A stretch of DNA of 64,000 bases from Veillonella nakazawae (lineage in GTDB: Bacteria; Bacillota; Negativicutes; Veillonellales; Veillonellaceae): NCBI RefSeq assembly GCF_013393365.1, contig NZ_AP022321.1, forward strand, positions 209,001 to 273,000, given 5' to 3'. The notes under the pieces were generated by a model. That model worked only from the letters and a program-made list of their open reading frames with translations. It ran no database searches and was not told where the DNA came from. Below are positions 17,357 to 26,097 of the stretch, in pieces. The stretch's first letter is position 1, and each line of letters begins with the position of its first letter. The translations under genes were made by a program, and so were the position numbers.

Positions 17357-17554
17357 ATGGGAAATCTAAAGTTTAATATAGATGATACTTGTGTTAAGTG
17401 CGGTGCGTGTGCGGTAGATTGTCCTGTTCAATGCATTACCCAAGGGGAGACTCGGTTTAATATAGGTAAAGGTTGTATTGGATGTGGCGATTGTTACTCC
17501 ATCTGTCCTGTAGGAGCTGTAAAGATGTCTAAACGTGAGACTGATAAAGAATAG
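17357..17554 (+). CDS. 2[4Fe-4S] ferredoxin
   Basis: A 65-residue bacterial ferredoxin with both cluster motifs: CVKCGACAVDCPVQC and CIGCGDCYSICPVGA, i.e. CxxCxxCxxxCP twice. It would carry low-potential electrons in the cytoplasm. AGGAGGTGAT lies at a normal distance before the ATG at 17357. It is monocistronic, so the partner oxidoreductase is not indicated by context; a Ni-CO dehydrogenase and biotin synthase elsewhere in the window are possible clients, by inference only. Confidence 0.95.
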   Translation: MGNLKFNIDDTCVKCGACAVDCPVQCITQGETRFNIGKGCIGCGDCYSICPVGAVKMSKRETDKE

Positions 17555-17654
17555 TCTCTTGAAAGGGTAGATCCTCTTATAGGTCATCTCATTGTATTGA
17601 GTTTTGTATAGAGTAAAACCAAAACCCGAACATTAGAATATTAATCATAAATTT

Positions 17655-17696
17655 CATACGGAATATATGGAGTCCATATACTTCGTATGGTATAAT
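17655..17696 (+). promoter_or_regulatory. Dyad overlapping the likely guaA promoter
   Basis: Arms CATACG...TATATGGA and TCCATATA...CGTATG form a near-perfect palindrome at 17655-17689. A TATAAT -10 element follows at 17691-17696, so the dyad covers the -35 and spacer. This is a probable operator for an unidentified regulator, or a leader hairpin if transcription starts further up. Confidence 0.6.
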
Positions 17697-17811
17697 GAAA
17701 TGTAATGAAATTTAGCGTTTTGCTCGAGAAAACGCACCGCCAGTACAGAAATGTAAGGGTATTAAAAAATCGTGAATATACTTTCACAAATAGATGCATA
17801 TGGAGGAAGGC

Positions 17812-19347
17812 ATGGAAAACAAGGAATTTGTTATTGTTGTTGACTTTGGTGGTCAATATAATCAATTGATCGCGCGCCGTGTTCGTGAAAATCACGTATA
17901 CTGCGAAGTATATCCATACAACAAAGCGCTGGACAAAATTAAAGAATTAAAACCGCAAGGTATCATCTTCACAGGTGGCCCTAACAGCGTGTATGAAGAA
18001 AACTCTCCAAAAATCGAAAAAGAGATTTTTGAACTTGGTATTCCAGTTCTTGGCATGTGCTATGGTATGCAATTTATGGCGCATACATTGGGTGGCGAAG
18101 TTAAATCTGCTGACAACCGTGAGTTTGGTAAAACACCTACTAAAGTGGACACTACATCTCCATTGTTCAAAGGCTTGGACGAAGACCAAGTTGTGTGGAT
18201 GTCCCACGTTGACTATGTAGCAAAAGTTCCTGAAGGGTTCGAAATTATTGCGCATACAAAAGACTGCCCTGTTGCATCTATGCAAAATAAAGAACGCAAA
18301 TTATACGCTATGCAATATCATGCAGAAGTATTGCATACTGAACATGGTAAAGAAATGCTTCACAACTTCTTATATGAAGTATGCGGCTTCACAGGCACAT
18401 GGACAATGGCAAACTATGCAAAAACTGCTATTGAAGAAATTCGTAACACTGTAGGCGATGGCAAAGTATTGTTAGCATTGTCTGGCGGTGTAGATAGCTC
18501 CGTTGCAGCAGCTCTTATTTCTAAAGCTGTTGGCGACCAATTGACTTGTATTTTTGTTGACCATGGTTTGATGCGTAAAAACGAAGGCGACGAAGTTGAA
18601 GCAGCTTTCAAAGATTCCGGCATGCATTTCATCCGTGTCGATGCAGAAAAACGTTTCTTAGATAAATTGGCTGGTCTTGAAGATCCAGAAGCGAAACGTA
18701 AAGCTATCGGCGAAGAATTCATCCGCGTATTCGAAGATGAAGGCCGTAAAATTGGCTCCGTTGACTTCTTGGCGCAAGGTACAATCTACCCTGACGTTAT
18801 TGAGTCCGGTACTGGCGAAGCAGAAGTTATCAAATCTCACCACAACGTAGGCGGCTTGCCTGCAGTTGTAGACTTTAAAGGCCTTATCGAACCATTGCGC
18901 AACCTCTTCAAAGACGAAGTACGTGAACTTGGTTCTGAATTAGGCTTGGCTGACTACCTCGTATGGCGTCAACCATTCCCAGGTCCTGGTCTTGCAATTC
19001 GCGTAATGGGCGAAATCACTAAAGAAAAACTCGACATCTTGCGTGATGCGGACTACATCTTCCGTGACGAAATTGCAAAAGCGGGTCTTGATCGCGACAT
19101 TAACCAATACTTTGCAGTATTAACATCTACACGTACTGTAGGCGTTATGGGTGACTTCCGTACATACGATTACACATTGGCATTGCGTGGCGTAACAACA
19201 ACAGACTTCATGACTGCTGACTGGGCGCGCATCCCTTACGACGTATTGGACACAATCTCCCGTCGTATCGTAAACGAAGTACAACACATCAACCGTATCG
19301 TGTACGATATTACATCTAAACCACCTGCTACAATTGAGTGGGAATAA
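17812..19347 (+). CDS. guaA: GMP synthase (glutamine-hydrolysing)
   Basis: A 511-residue enzyme converting XMP to GMP with glutamine as nitrogen donor. The N-terminal class I amidotransferase domain has the nucleophile in GMCYGMQ and the His/Glu pair in YHAEV; the ATP-pyrophosphatase domain has SGGVDSS (about residue 227); the C-terminal dimerisation domain ends KPPATIEWE, as is universal in the family. ATG 17812 is chosen because GGAGGAAGG precedes it; the longer frame start at 17794 would overlap this site. A terminator follows at once. Confidence 0.98.
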   Translation: MENKEFVIVVDFGGQYNQLIARRVRENHVYCEVYPYNKALDKIKELKPQGIIFTGGPNSVYEENSPKIEKEIFELGIPVLGMCYGMQFMAHTLGGEVKSADNREFGKTPTKVDTTSPLFKGLDEDQVVWMSHVDYVAKVPEGFEIIAHTKDCPVASMQNKERKLYAMQYHAEVLHTEHGKEMLHNFLYEVCGFTGTWTMANYAKTAIEEIRNTVGDGKVLLALSGGVDSSVAAALISKAVGDQLTCIFVDHGLMRKNEGDEVEAAFKDSGMHFIRVDAEKRFLDKLAGLEDPEAKRKAIGEEFIRVFEDEGRKIGSVDFLAQGTIYPDVIESGTGEAEVIKSHHNVGGLPAVVDFKGLIEPLRNLFKDEVRELGSELGLADYLVWRQPFPGPGLAIRVMGEITKEKLDILRDADYIFRDEIAKAGLDRDINQYFAVLTSTRTVGVMGDFRTYDYTLALRGVTTTDFMTADWARIPYDVLDTISRRIVNEVQHINRIVYDITSKPPATIEWE

Positions 19348-19395
19348 GACTGTTTGCTTAATATAGCTAACATATAAAAATACATAATATAATTT

Positions 19396-19431
19396 AGTCA
19401 TCCAAAGAGTCTGTCTTTGGATGACTTTTTT
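19396..19431 (+). terminator. Terminator after guaA
   Basis: Arms AGTCATCCAAAGA / TCTTTGGATGACT with a 4-nt loop, then TTTTTT. Confidence 0.95.
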
Positions 19432-19448
19432 AGCTTGTAATAAAAATA

Positions 19449-19613
19449 TTAGGGTGTATCATCAGATGATAAAGTCTGTATTAAGTCATAAAACTTATTG
19501 ATCATAGGCGGTTTATGACGTTGTGGATTAGGCGCTCCATTTTCATAATGAGATTTTATGGTGTTTCGATCATAGCCTAATTCACGACCTAGTAAACTAT
19601 AATTAGGTTTCAA
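19449..19613 (-). CDS. 54-residue helix-turn-helix-like protein, TTG start
   Basis: A short minus-strand gene with TTG start at 19613 preceded by GGAGG at 8 bases. The peptide (MKPNYSLLGRELGYDRNTIK at its N-terminus) resembles a helix-turn-helix: LLGRELGYDRNTIKSHYENG has the spacing of a recognition helix, followed by NPQRHKPPMINKFYDLI. The frame stays open upstream to about 19736 without an ATG, so it may be the C-terminal remnant of a longer regulator or transposase. It sits exactly at the left edge of the Thoeris island and is divergent from its HTH gene. Confidence 0.5.
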   Translation of the reverse strand: MKPNYSLLGRELGYDRNTIKSHYENGAPNPQRHKPPMINKFYDLIQTLSSDDTP

Positions 19614-19708
19614 ATTGTAAGCCTCCAGAATGTGTCTTGATATTGGTAAGTCTAATAATGATGTTATAGTAAATGAACTGTTAATACCGTATACGTATTG
19701 TATGTTGT

Positions 19709-19736
19709 TATCACCTCAATAATAGTATCGGTGATA
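19709..19736. promoter_or_regulatory. Inverted repeat between divergent HTH genes
   Basis: TATCACC (19709-19715) and GGTGATA (19730-19736) are separated by 14 bp in the 217-bp region between two divergent HTH-type genes. Operator-like placement; the regulator is inferred, not shown. Confidence 0.4.
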
Positions 19737-19829
19737 CAATCAAAATTGTACATTCTTAGAATATCATTTACACTATGATAAAATATATTAAATGAAACTT
19801 CATAAACACGAATTAGAGAGTATAGAAAT

Positions 19830-20039
19830 ATGAAGGTTAACTGCAATGGGTTTTGGAAAATACTAATTAATAAGAATATAAATAAGCAAGATTTGGCAGA
19901 AAAAGTATCATTAGTGCCAGCTACTATAGCAAAAATGAGTAAAGATGAATTTGTCAGTATGGAGATTTTATACAGAATATTTATTTCTTTAGGAACTGAT
20001 TTTGGTGAAATAATTTTGATTGTGGAGGAAAAGAAATGA
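19830..20039 (+). CDS. Small Cro/C1-type HTH regulator of the Thoeris locus
   Basis: A 69-residue protein, essentially a single helix-turn-helix of the HTH_26/YozG kind: KQDLAEKVSLVPATIAKMSK followed by SMEILYRIFISLGTDFGEII. Its TGA overlaps the ATG of thsA (ATGA), so the two are translationally coupled and it is very likely part of the defence operon. It could repress the operon until infection. The start has only a poor ribosome binding site. Base composition is markedly AT-rich, like the rest of the island. Confidence 0.8.
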   Translation: MKVNCNGFWKILINKNINKQDLAEKVSLVPATIAKMSKDEFVSMEILYRIFISLGTDFGEIILIVEEKK

Positions 20040-21496
20040 ACAATATTGTCGATAAAAAAGAATTGATTGAAATTATTGAACAGGCATTATATAGTGATGA
20101 ATTAGCAGTTTTTGCTGGTGCAGGACTCTCTATAGATGCTGGATACTATAACTGGCAAAAGTTATTAGAAAAACCTGCAGAGAAGTTGAAATTAGATATA
20201 TTCAAAGAAAAGCATGATTTGATTTCATTGGCTCAGTTTTATTGTAATAAAAATAAAAGAAGTGCTATTAATGAACTTTTATCAGATTCCTTTCCATCCA
20301 ATAAAAAACCAACGGAAAACCATAAGATATTATCACAGCTTCCAATTTCTACATATTGGACAACAAATTTTGATACATTAATTGAAGATGCGTTGAAAGA
20401 AAATAATAAAAATGTTTCAGTCAGAAAGGCTGATAAGGATTTACAGCTTTCGTATAAAAATTATGATGCAGTTGTATATAAAATGCATGGAGATATTCAA
20501 AGTCCATCTGAGGCAGTAATAACTAGAGATGATTACGAAGAATATGGAATTAATAGTAGAAAATTATTCAGAGATGTTTTAGAGGGAACATTGCTGACAA
20601 AGACTTTTTTATTTTTAGGATTCAGTTTTAGTGATCCTAATTTTAATTTTGTACTCAGCAAAATGAGAGTTTTATTGGGGGATGATAATAGACCGCATTA
20701 TTATATATTAAAAAAAATTGCTAAACCTAATAGAGACAATTTTGAAGACGAAGAATACAAAAAAGCACTAGAAGAATACAAATATGATTTAATTAAACAA
20801 GAACTGCAGATTGCAGATTTAGACAGATATGGAATAAAAATATGCTTGATTGATAGCTATGAAGAAATCACGGAGATATTAGAAATTATATTAAATAGAT
20901 ATAAAAGAAAAACTGTGTTCCTTTCAGGAAGTGCAGAAACTTATGCTCCGTTAGATATACAAGTAGCTAAGGATTTTATCAGGAAGCTATCTTTTGAACT
21001 TGTTAAGAACGGATATAAAGTTGTTAATGGATATGGATTAGGTGTAGGCACTTATGTAATAAATGGAATCACTGAATATTGCTATGACCACAGCAATATT
21101 AAAATTGAAGATAGTTTAAAACTAATGCCATTCCCATTAAGTGCAATAAATAGTGAGCAACTTCGGACAACTTGGGAAAAATATAGAGAAGAAATGATTT
21201 CCCAATGTGGTATAGCAATATATATGTTTGGTAATAAACAAAAGGCTGGAGAAATTATTAAAGCTGATGGCGTAAAAAAAGAATTTAATATTGCTAAATC
21301 ATATCAATTAGTGAATATACCATTAGCATTTACTGGGTCTATGGCTCAGGAATTATATTCTGAAAATGGTGATATGGTTGAAAATGTTTTAAATAATGAT
21401 GAAATTAAGTATATTGCTAATTTTTATGATATAGACACTAATGTTGATAAAATAATTAAAATGATAAATAGACTTAACAATAAGGAGGAATGTTAA
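20036..21496 (+). CDS. thsA: ThsA, Thoeris SIR2-SLOG NADase effector
   Basis: A 486-residue anti-phage effector. The N-terminal SIR2 domain (about 1-280) contains FAGAGLSIDAG, WTTNFDTLIEDAL (Asn111) and YKMHGDI (His151), matching the catalytic Asn and His of characterised ThsA. The C-terminal SLOG domain (about 292-480) starts KTVFLSGSAETYAP and has NGYGLGVGTYVINGI; in the family it binds the TIR-made cyclic ADP-ribose signal and switches on NAD degradation. Gene order with a downstream TIR gene supports a type I Thoeris system. AGA/ATA-rich codons and low GC indicate horizontal acquisition. Confidence 0.93.
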   Translation: MNNIVDKKELIEIIEQALYSDELAVFAGAGLSIDAGYYNWQKLLEKPAEKLKLDIFKEKHDLISLAQFYCNKNKRSAINELLSDSFPSNKKPTENHKILSQLPISTYWTTNFDTLIEDALKENNKNVSVRKADKDLQLSYKNYDAVVYKMHGDIQSPSEAVITRDDYEEYGINSRKLFRDVLEGTLLTKTFLFLGFSFSDPNFNFVLSKMRVLLGDDNRPHYYILKKIAKPNRDNFEDEEYKKALEEYKYDLIKQELQIADLDRYGIKICLIDSYEEITEILEIILNRYKRKTVFLSGSAETYAPLDIQVAKDFIRKLSFELVKNGYKVVNGYGLGVGTYVINGITEYCYDHSNIKIEDSLKLMPFPLSAINSEQLRTTWEKYREEMISQCGIAIYMFGNKQKAGEIIKADGVKKEFNIAKSYQLVNIPLAFTGSMAQELYSENGDMVENVLNNDEIKYIANFYDIDTNVDKIIKMINRLNNKEEC

Positions 21497-21497
21497 T

Positions 21498-21989
21498 ATG
21501 GCAAGAAAAGTATTTTTTAGCTTTCATTATGATGAGGATATTAATAGATCAATGACAGTGAGAAATAGTTGGGTTACTCAAGGCAAAGAAGCTGCAGGTT
21601 TTATTGATAAGGCGGAATTTGAGAAGGTTAAAAGGAATGGTGAAAATGCTGTTTGCAAATGGATAGATAAGCAACTAGAAGGAACTTCAGTTACTGTAGT
21701 CCTAATTGGCAAAGAAACATTAAAACGTCCATTTGTCCAATATGAAATACGAAAAAGCATTGAAAGAGGAAATGCAATAATTGGGGTTTATATACATAAC
21801 ATTAGAGATATGAGAACTCAAAGAACATCAGTAAAGGGCAATTCACATACTGTTATTGGATACTATAATGATGATACACCTGCGTATTTTGACTCTATTT
21901 GTGATGGTTTGTATGACTATTCGCAAGACAATGGATATTATAATTTGGGAAGCTGGATCGAAAAAGCAGCACAAAAAAAAGGAAAATAA
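21498..21989 (+). CDS. thsB: ThsB, Thoeris TIR-domain sensor
   Basis: A 163-residue TIR-like (DUF1863) protein beginning RKVFFSFHYDEDINRS, with VVLIGKETLKRPFVQYEI; Glu83 in QYEIRKS lies where the catalytic glutamate of ThsB is expected. In characterised systems phage infection triggers it to convert NAD to a cyclic ADP-ribose isomer that activates ThsA. It begins one base after the thsA stop behind AAGGAGGAATG-type spacing, so it is in the same operon. It is the most ThsB-like of the three TIR genes here. Confidence 0.92.
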   Translation: MARKVFFSFHYDEDINRSMTVRNSWVTQGKEAAGFIDKAEFEKVKRNGENAVCKWIDKQLEGTSVTVVLIGKETLKRPFVQYEIRKSIERGNAIIGVYIHNIRDMRTQRTSVKGNSHTVIGYYNDDTPAYFDSICDGLYDYSQDNGYYNLGSWIEKAAQKKGK

Positions 21990-22026
21990 CTGTAGTAAGT
22001 TGATAAAAATAGCAAGATGATGGGTT

Positions 22027-22595
22027 ATGAAAGAGATTTTTGAGCAAGGAGAATTTAGTGAATATAGGATTAATAACTTACAAAAATCTAGGGGGGTTAT
22101 TAACGAGTCTTTTGCTTTTTTTGAGGAAAAAGTTCCTGTCTTTATATCACATAAACATGATGATTTAGATGACGTAAAGGGTATTATAGAATTTCTTGAA
22201 AAAAATTTTAATGTTATTGCATATATTGATAGTAGAGATTTATCTATGCCTAAAATAACATCTGGAGAGATTGCTGAAAAAATTAAAGATAGAATAAAAA
22301 ATGCAAAAGGTTTATTTTATTAGCCACTGATGGAGCAGTCGAATCAAAATGGTGTGATTGGGAGTTGGGATTTGCTGATGCGATTAAAGGAAAAAAAGCT
22401 GTACTTTTTCCTATGAAAGAGAAGGGGAGTAACTATAAAGGAAAAGAGTATATGGAAATATATTCATATATAACATATTGTGATGGGCGAGAGGCATATG
22501 ATTCAGGGAAAAAAGTGAAGGCAGGATATTATGTTATGACAAAATCTAAAGATAAAAAATCTATAATTCCACTTTCAAGTTGGCTAAAAGAGTAA
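22027..22595 (+). pseudogene. Frameshifted TIR-domain protein
   Basis: Two frames together encode one TIR protein of about 190 residues. The first (22027-22323) carries VPVFISHKHDDLDDVKGI and AYIDSRDLSMPKITS and stops after KNAKGLFY; the second, in the -1 frame, continues LLATDGAVESKWCDWELGFADA and runs to 22595. The break lies in the T-rich stretch around 22312-22322 and is fixed by one base. The catalytic WCDWE motif is in the second part, so the product of the first frame alone would be inactive. It could be a decayed additional Thoeris sensor, a sequencing error, or a phase-variable gene. No canonical slippery heptamer is visible. Confidence 0.8.
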
Positions 22596-22601
22596 TTGGT
22601 T

Positions 22602-23732
22602 ATGGGAAAAACAGCAAGGCAATTTAATAAAACTTATATTGATTATAAAAAGAAATTTAAAAAGCCAATTCAACAAGTTTTGATGTTAATGCCATATACT
22701 TTTTCAGACGATGATATTGTTAATACATTTAAAGAGTTATATCCACATATGTGGGATGATTTGAATAAACAGTATAATTTTTGGCATAGCAAAAATATGG
22801 TTCTAATCAAGTATGGAAAAAAGAGCAGATATAATTTTAGAAAACCATATAATTTTATTTTAGATTGTGCTTTTCATAGTGCGAATAAACTTAGAAAAGA
22901 TAAGAACAGAATTATTTTGGGAAAAGATGAGGTGGAAAATTTAAAGAATGAAATAAAGCAGCTATCAAAATCCAAATTTGATAAAAGAAAACAAAAAGTC
23001 GACGGCACATTAAGATTTATTCAAGAAATAGAACCATCATATACATCATTTTTTATAGATAGATATTTTAATACTTACGACTTGCATCAAAAATTAGAGA
23101 TAATGAGAGAGCTTTCAAAATATAAATCATCAAATATTACGGAGTTTTTTTACAAGGTTAATTCATGTACGAGAAATTTTTCTTTAAAAATAGAAGCCCA
23201 AAACTATATTCAATCTATTGGATTACCATTTATGTTAAGACGTAAGAAAAAAGGTAAGAAAAATTATATTGATAACGAAATTGTAAAAATCAATTCAGGT
23301 CCTGAAGTTTTAAAACAGAGACTGTACGTAGATGATTTAGAAAAGGTGAAGAGATTTGATGTTTTTATATCTCATAATTCTAGTGATATGAATCAAATAG
23401 TTGAATTATATAAAAATCTAAATACAAAAGGATATGTGGCTTATATAGATTGGGTTAATGATAAATATGATTTGAAACGAGAATGGTGTAATGCTTCAAC
23501 ATCAGAAATTATTAAACTAAGAATACAGCAAAGTAAGATTTTTATAATCTTTTTAACAGAATCAACATTTAAATCGCAGTGGTGTCCATGGGAACTTGGA
23601 TATGCAGATGCTCTGAATAAAAAAATTTATGTTTATATTTCACCTAATTTAAAAAATGTAGATATTCCTATTTTCTATAGAGGTTACACTGAAATAAAAA
23701 GTGTTGATGAAATTATAATAGAAAATAATTGA
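22602..23732 (+). CDS. TIR-domain protein with unrecognised N-terminal domain
   Basis: A protein of about 376 residues. The C-terminal 125 residues are a TIR domain: RFDVFISHNSSDMNQI, YVAYIDWVND, IFIIFLTESTFKSQ and WCPWELGYADA with the likely catalytic Glu. The first about 250 residues are basic and helical (QKLEIMRELSKYKSS, NYIQSIGLPFMLRRKKKG) and I do not recognise them; they may be the phage-sensing part. ATG 22602 is used; a TTG at 22596 is possible. It follows the broken TIR gene by a few bases and is the last gene of the operon. Its TIR is closer to the broken TIR than to ThsB. Confidence 0.85.
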   Translation: MGKTARQFNKTYIDYKKKFKKPIQQVLMLMPYTFSDDDIVNTFKELYPHMWDDLNKQYNFWHSKNMVLIKYGKKSRYNFRKPYNFILDCAFHSANKLRKDKNRIILGKDEVENLKNEIKQLSKSKFDKRKQKVDGTLRFIQEIEPSYTSFFIDRYFNTYDLHQKLEIMRELSKYKSSNITEFFYKVNSCTRNFSLKIEAQNYIQSIGLPFMLRRKKKGKKNYIDNEIVKINSGPEVLKQRLYVDDLEKVKRFDVFISHNSSDMNQIVELYKNLNTKGYVAYIDWVNDKYDLKREWCNASTSEIIKLRIQQSKIFIIFLTESTFKSQWCPWELGYADALNKKIYVYISPNLKNVDIPIFYRGYTEIKSVDEIIIENN

Positions 23733-24055
23733 AAGGAGGTGGTTCTTTCCTCGTCTCTTTGTCCACATAAAATCTGTGGTTATTTGTATCTTATAAGTTC
23801 GTCCATAGTCGATTTTGTTTTACATTAGAGTATTCTTTTTTCTACAATTTATCAGGCTTAGTTAAAATGATCTTTGAATTCGCTAGCTAGGAATAAGTTT
23901 TTTTAGCTTTGAAATGAAAGTTTCGTGTAGTGCGATTTGAGATTTATAATTTTCGGGACATACTTTGTAAAAACCGTATCAATAATTAAAAACCTATTTT
24001 TACTAGTATCACTCTTGATTCTGTTTTGATCTAAGAAAAGCATGAAGTAGAAAAA
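23733..24055. other. Gene-free stretch at right side of Thoeris operon
   Basis: About 320 bp without a supported gene. It holds AAAGGAGGTGG immediately after the TIR stop with no usable start codon behind it, and a small hairpin CCACA / TGTGG near 23763-23779. No insertion sequence ends or direct repeats were found. Confidence 0.5.
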
Positions 24056-24643
24056 ATGGGTATAAAAATAGAAACAAATATGCTATGGCAATTATTGAGA
24101 AATATATCTATGAAAGATAAAGATATGCAAAATATAAAAGATTTTTTAGATAATGACATATATTTAGATATTATAAAAGAACTAGGTGTAGACAACTTTA
24201 ATCAAGACGTACAAAGTGTTGAAGTAGAAGAGCTAAAAAATCGATTAAGACAGAGACAATTCTTACTAGAAGGCTTTAATTGTAAGGTGCTTTCAGAAAA
24301 AGAGATGGTGCAGTTTTACGAGCAAATGATAGAAGAATATGGAAAAGATATTATCCTTTGGAGTAAGAAGTTTTTGCAATATAGCGACGATACTATTGAG
24401 GAGTATCCTGATGGAGAATTTCCAAAAGGAGAGGCAATATCTGAGGAGGATGTATCAACTACAATTGAAATAGGAAAATATTCTAAAACGAGTATTGCTT
24501 TGTATATAATTGAGTTCGATCTCTTGAAGAATCATCAAGAGATAGTAGCTGACTATTATAAAAGATTGGGCATTCCTCGGGCCGCGAAATATGCAAAAGA
24601 CATGATAGCATTTTATAAAGAGGTTTTTACTTTAGGTATTTAA
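24056..24643 (+). CDS. Hypothetical protein in the defence island
   Basis: A 195-residue acidic, mostly helical soluble protein (segments LKNRLRQRQFLLEGFNCKVL and IVADYYKRLGIPRAAKYAK). No signal peptide or membrane span, and no recognised family. It shares the AT-rich composition and AGA codons of the Thoeris genes. The start at 24056 lacks a good ribosome binding site; ATG 24080 is an alternative. A hairpin terminator follows. It may be an accessory defence or immunity gene, but nothing in the sequence shows this. Confidence 0.65.
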   Translation: MGIKIETNMLWQLLRNISMKDKDMQNIKDFLDNDIYLDIIKELGVDNFNQDVQSVEVEELKNRLRQRQFLLEGFNCKVLSEKEMVQFYEQMIEEYGKDIILWSKKFLQYSDDTIEEYPDGEFPKGEAISEEDVSTTIEIGKYSKTSIALYIIEFDLLKNHQEIVADYYKRLGIPRAAKYAKDMIAFYKEVFTLGI

Positions 24644-24656
24644 ATGTTAATGATTG

Positions 24657-24682
24657 AGGGCTGTTTTGTTACAGCCCCTTTT
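24657..24682 (+). terminator. Terminator at the end of the island
   Basis: Arms GGGCTGT / ACAGCCC with a 6-nt loop, then CTTTTAT. Confidence 0.75.
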
Positions 24683-24760
24683 ATGTTATACAAAAAAATT
24701 GGTATACTGATTTTAAGTTATAGATTTTGGTTTAAATAGTTGTTTGAAAATAGAGGTCCT

Positions 24761-25177
24761 ATGAAAACAACAAGATCTTTTGGCGAGTATCCCAAATATT
24801 CTCTCCACGATGCAAGGGTACAGAAAATAGAATATGTAGATGGTAGTTTAATCTTTACATTTGACTATATTTTCTCTTATGAAAATGGTGTTGAACAAAC
24901 TCATAAGGCTCAAGTTGTGTTTGAGACGTGCGATATAGATGATCTAGAAATTCTCGTCTTTAATAGTACAATATTAGATACTTTCACGGGTAAAAGAATT
25001 GAGTTGCCTCAGTATCAACAGGAATATGGTGAAAGTGAATTCGAGGTCATTACAGAGACTTATAACTGGGGGCGAGCTGTGCTGCAGGGGTGGTTAAGGA
25101 GTGAAGGGAATCTCGTACATTGTATAATGAACATATACTTTACAGGTGATATGGTATATGTAGTTGATGAGGCCTAA
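24761..25177 (+). CDS. Hypothetical small soluble protein
   Basis: A 138-residue protein rich in beta strands (SLIFTFDYIFSYENGV, QVVFETCDIDDLEILVF). No recognised family. ATG 24761 follows GAGGTCCT; an upstream TTG at 24740 is less likely. It ends one base before the next gene, so the two probably form an operon. Similar short beta-rich proteins occur among immunity proteins of toxin systems, but no toxin gene is adjacent. Confidence 0.6.
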   Translation: MKTTRSFGEYPKYSLHDARVQKIEYVDGSLIFTFDYIFSYENGVEQTHKAQVVFETCDIDDLEILVFNSTILDTFTGKRIELPQYQQEYGESEFEVITETYNWGRAVLQGWLRSEGNLVHCIMNIYFTGDMVYVVDEA

Positions 25178-25178
25178 T

Positions 25179-25502
25179 ATGAGCGATTTAGATTTTACTA
25201 TTTGCTGCACAGTTACTTTCTTCCGCAAGAAGAGGAGAACTTCACCGAATTTGAATAATGGAGAGTATTGCCCTCATCTTGTTATAAAGGGCTCTGAACA
25301 GCTGTTAGGTGTAAACTTTATTGATGGTGAGGATGTTATCTTTGATCAGCCGATACGAGCTAATGCTCTACCAATTTATGAAACTGTAGATTATTCATCC
25401 CTGCAAGCAGGTACGGAGTTCCTTATCATGGAAGATGGCAATGTTGTTGGTGAAGGGATTGTAAAAGAAATCTTTCAACATAAACCACATGAGAGAAAAT
25501 AA
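25179..25502 (+). CDS. Standalone EF-Tu C-terminal-domain-like protein
   Basis: A 107-residue protein resembling the third beta-barrel of elongation factor Tu without the GTPase: RTSPNLNNGEYCPHLVIKGSE, LLGVNFIDGE, PIYETVDYSSLQAGTEFLIME and GNVVGEGIVKEIF. No P-loop is present. ATG 25179 immediately follows the stop of the preceding gene. Free-standing proteins of this shape are found scattered in bacterial accessory regions; their role is not established. The assignment is by pattern and is moderately secure. Confidence 0.6.
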   Translation: MSDLDFTICCTVTFFRKKRRTSPNLNNGEYCPHLVIKGSEQLLGVNFIDGEDVIFDQPIRANALPIYETVDYSSLQAGTEFLIMEDGNVVGEGIVKEIFQHKPHERK

Positions 25503-25554
25503 TTGTAGCGTATTATATCTATTGGTGGTTCTATAATCTTTAGAAAGGGCTTTT

Positions 25555-25974
25555 ATGGCGATTACGTATACAGAAGAACGAAATTTTACACCTCAACAAA
25601 CCGCAGAGTTGTTTCTATCTGTTCGTTGGGTGGTGGGCAAGTATCCTGATCGATTACACAAGGCGCTCATGAATTCGTCGCGCGTGATTTCTGCATGGGA
25701 TGGTGACCGTTTAGTTGGTCTTATTCGTGTCATGGATGATAGAGAGTTGGTGTGCTTCATCAATTATGTGCTGGTTCATCCTGAGTATCATGGCCGCGGT
25801 ATTGCTGGCCATTTGCTAGAAATGGTAAAAGAGGCTTACAAGTCTTACTTGTACATTAATGTTATGATTGGTGATAGCAAGAATGCACCATTTTACGAGA
25901 AGCATGGATTTAAAATTAAAGAAGATTCATTGCCGATGCAGTATCGGAACGTACCTAAATATACAAAAAGATAA
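25555..25974 (+). CDS. GNAT family N-acetyltransferase
   Basis: A 139-residue acetyltransferase. The acetyl-CoA loop is HPEYHGRGIAGHLLEMV (about residues 80-96), and the C-terminal APFYEKHGFK is typical of the fold's last strands. It starts at ATG 25555 behind AAAGGGC. The substrate is unknown; neighbours (another GNAT gene) do not define it. A hairpin follows downstream. Confidence 0.9.
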   Translation: MAITYTEERNFTPQQTAELFLSVRWVVGKYPDRLHKALMNSSRVISAWDGDRLVGLIRVMDDRELVCFINYVLVHPEYHGRGIAGHLLEMVKEAYKSYLYINVMIGDSKNAPFYEKHGFKIKEDSLPMQYRNVPKYTKR

Positions 25975-26020
25975 TTGGTCGGATAATCTGTATAGCAAGT
26001 AAGTGGTCAAATTGTTAATA

Positions 26021-26057
26021 AAAGGCTACACGTACGTAGAGTTACGTGTAGCCTTTG
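26021..26057. terminator. Terminator between the two GNAT genes
   Basis: Arms AAAGGCTACACGTA / TACGTGTAGCCTTT; the T tract after it is short. Confidence 0.7.
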
Positions 26058-26097
26058 TTATGTAAACGGTATATACTTAAACAGATATGTAGATACG

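Noticed and set aside
17555..17811. Purine riboswitch before guaA
   Set aside because: The conserved purine-riboswitch core was not found; the region shows a dyad and promoter instead.
22300..22330. Programmed -1 ribosomal frameshift in the TIR gene
   Set aside because: No canonical slippery heptamer or downstream pseudoknot was seen, so decay, phase variation or sequencing error is preferred.
19830..24643. Integration ends of the Thoeris island
   Set aside because: No direct repeats, tRNA gene or integrase were recognised at either edge, so the borders are given only by composition and gene content.
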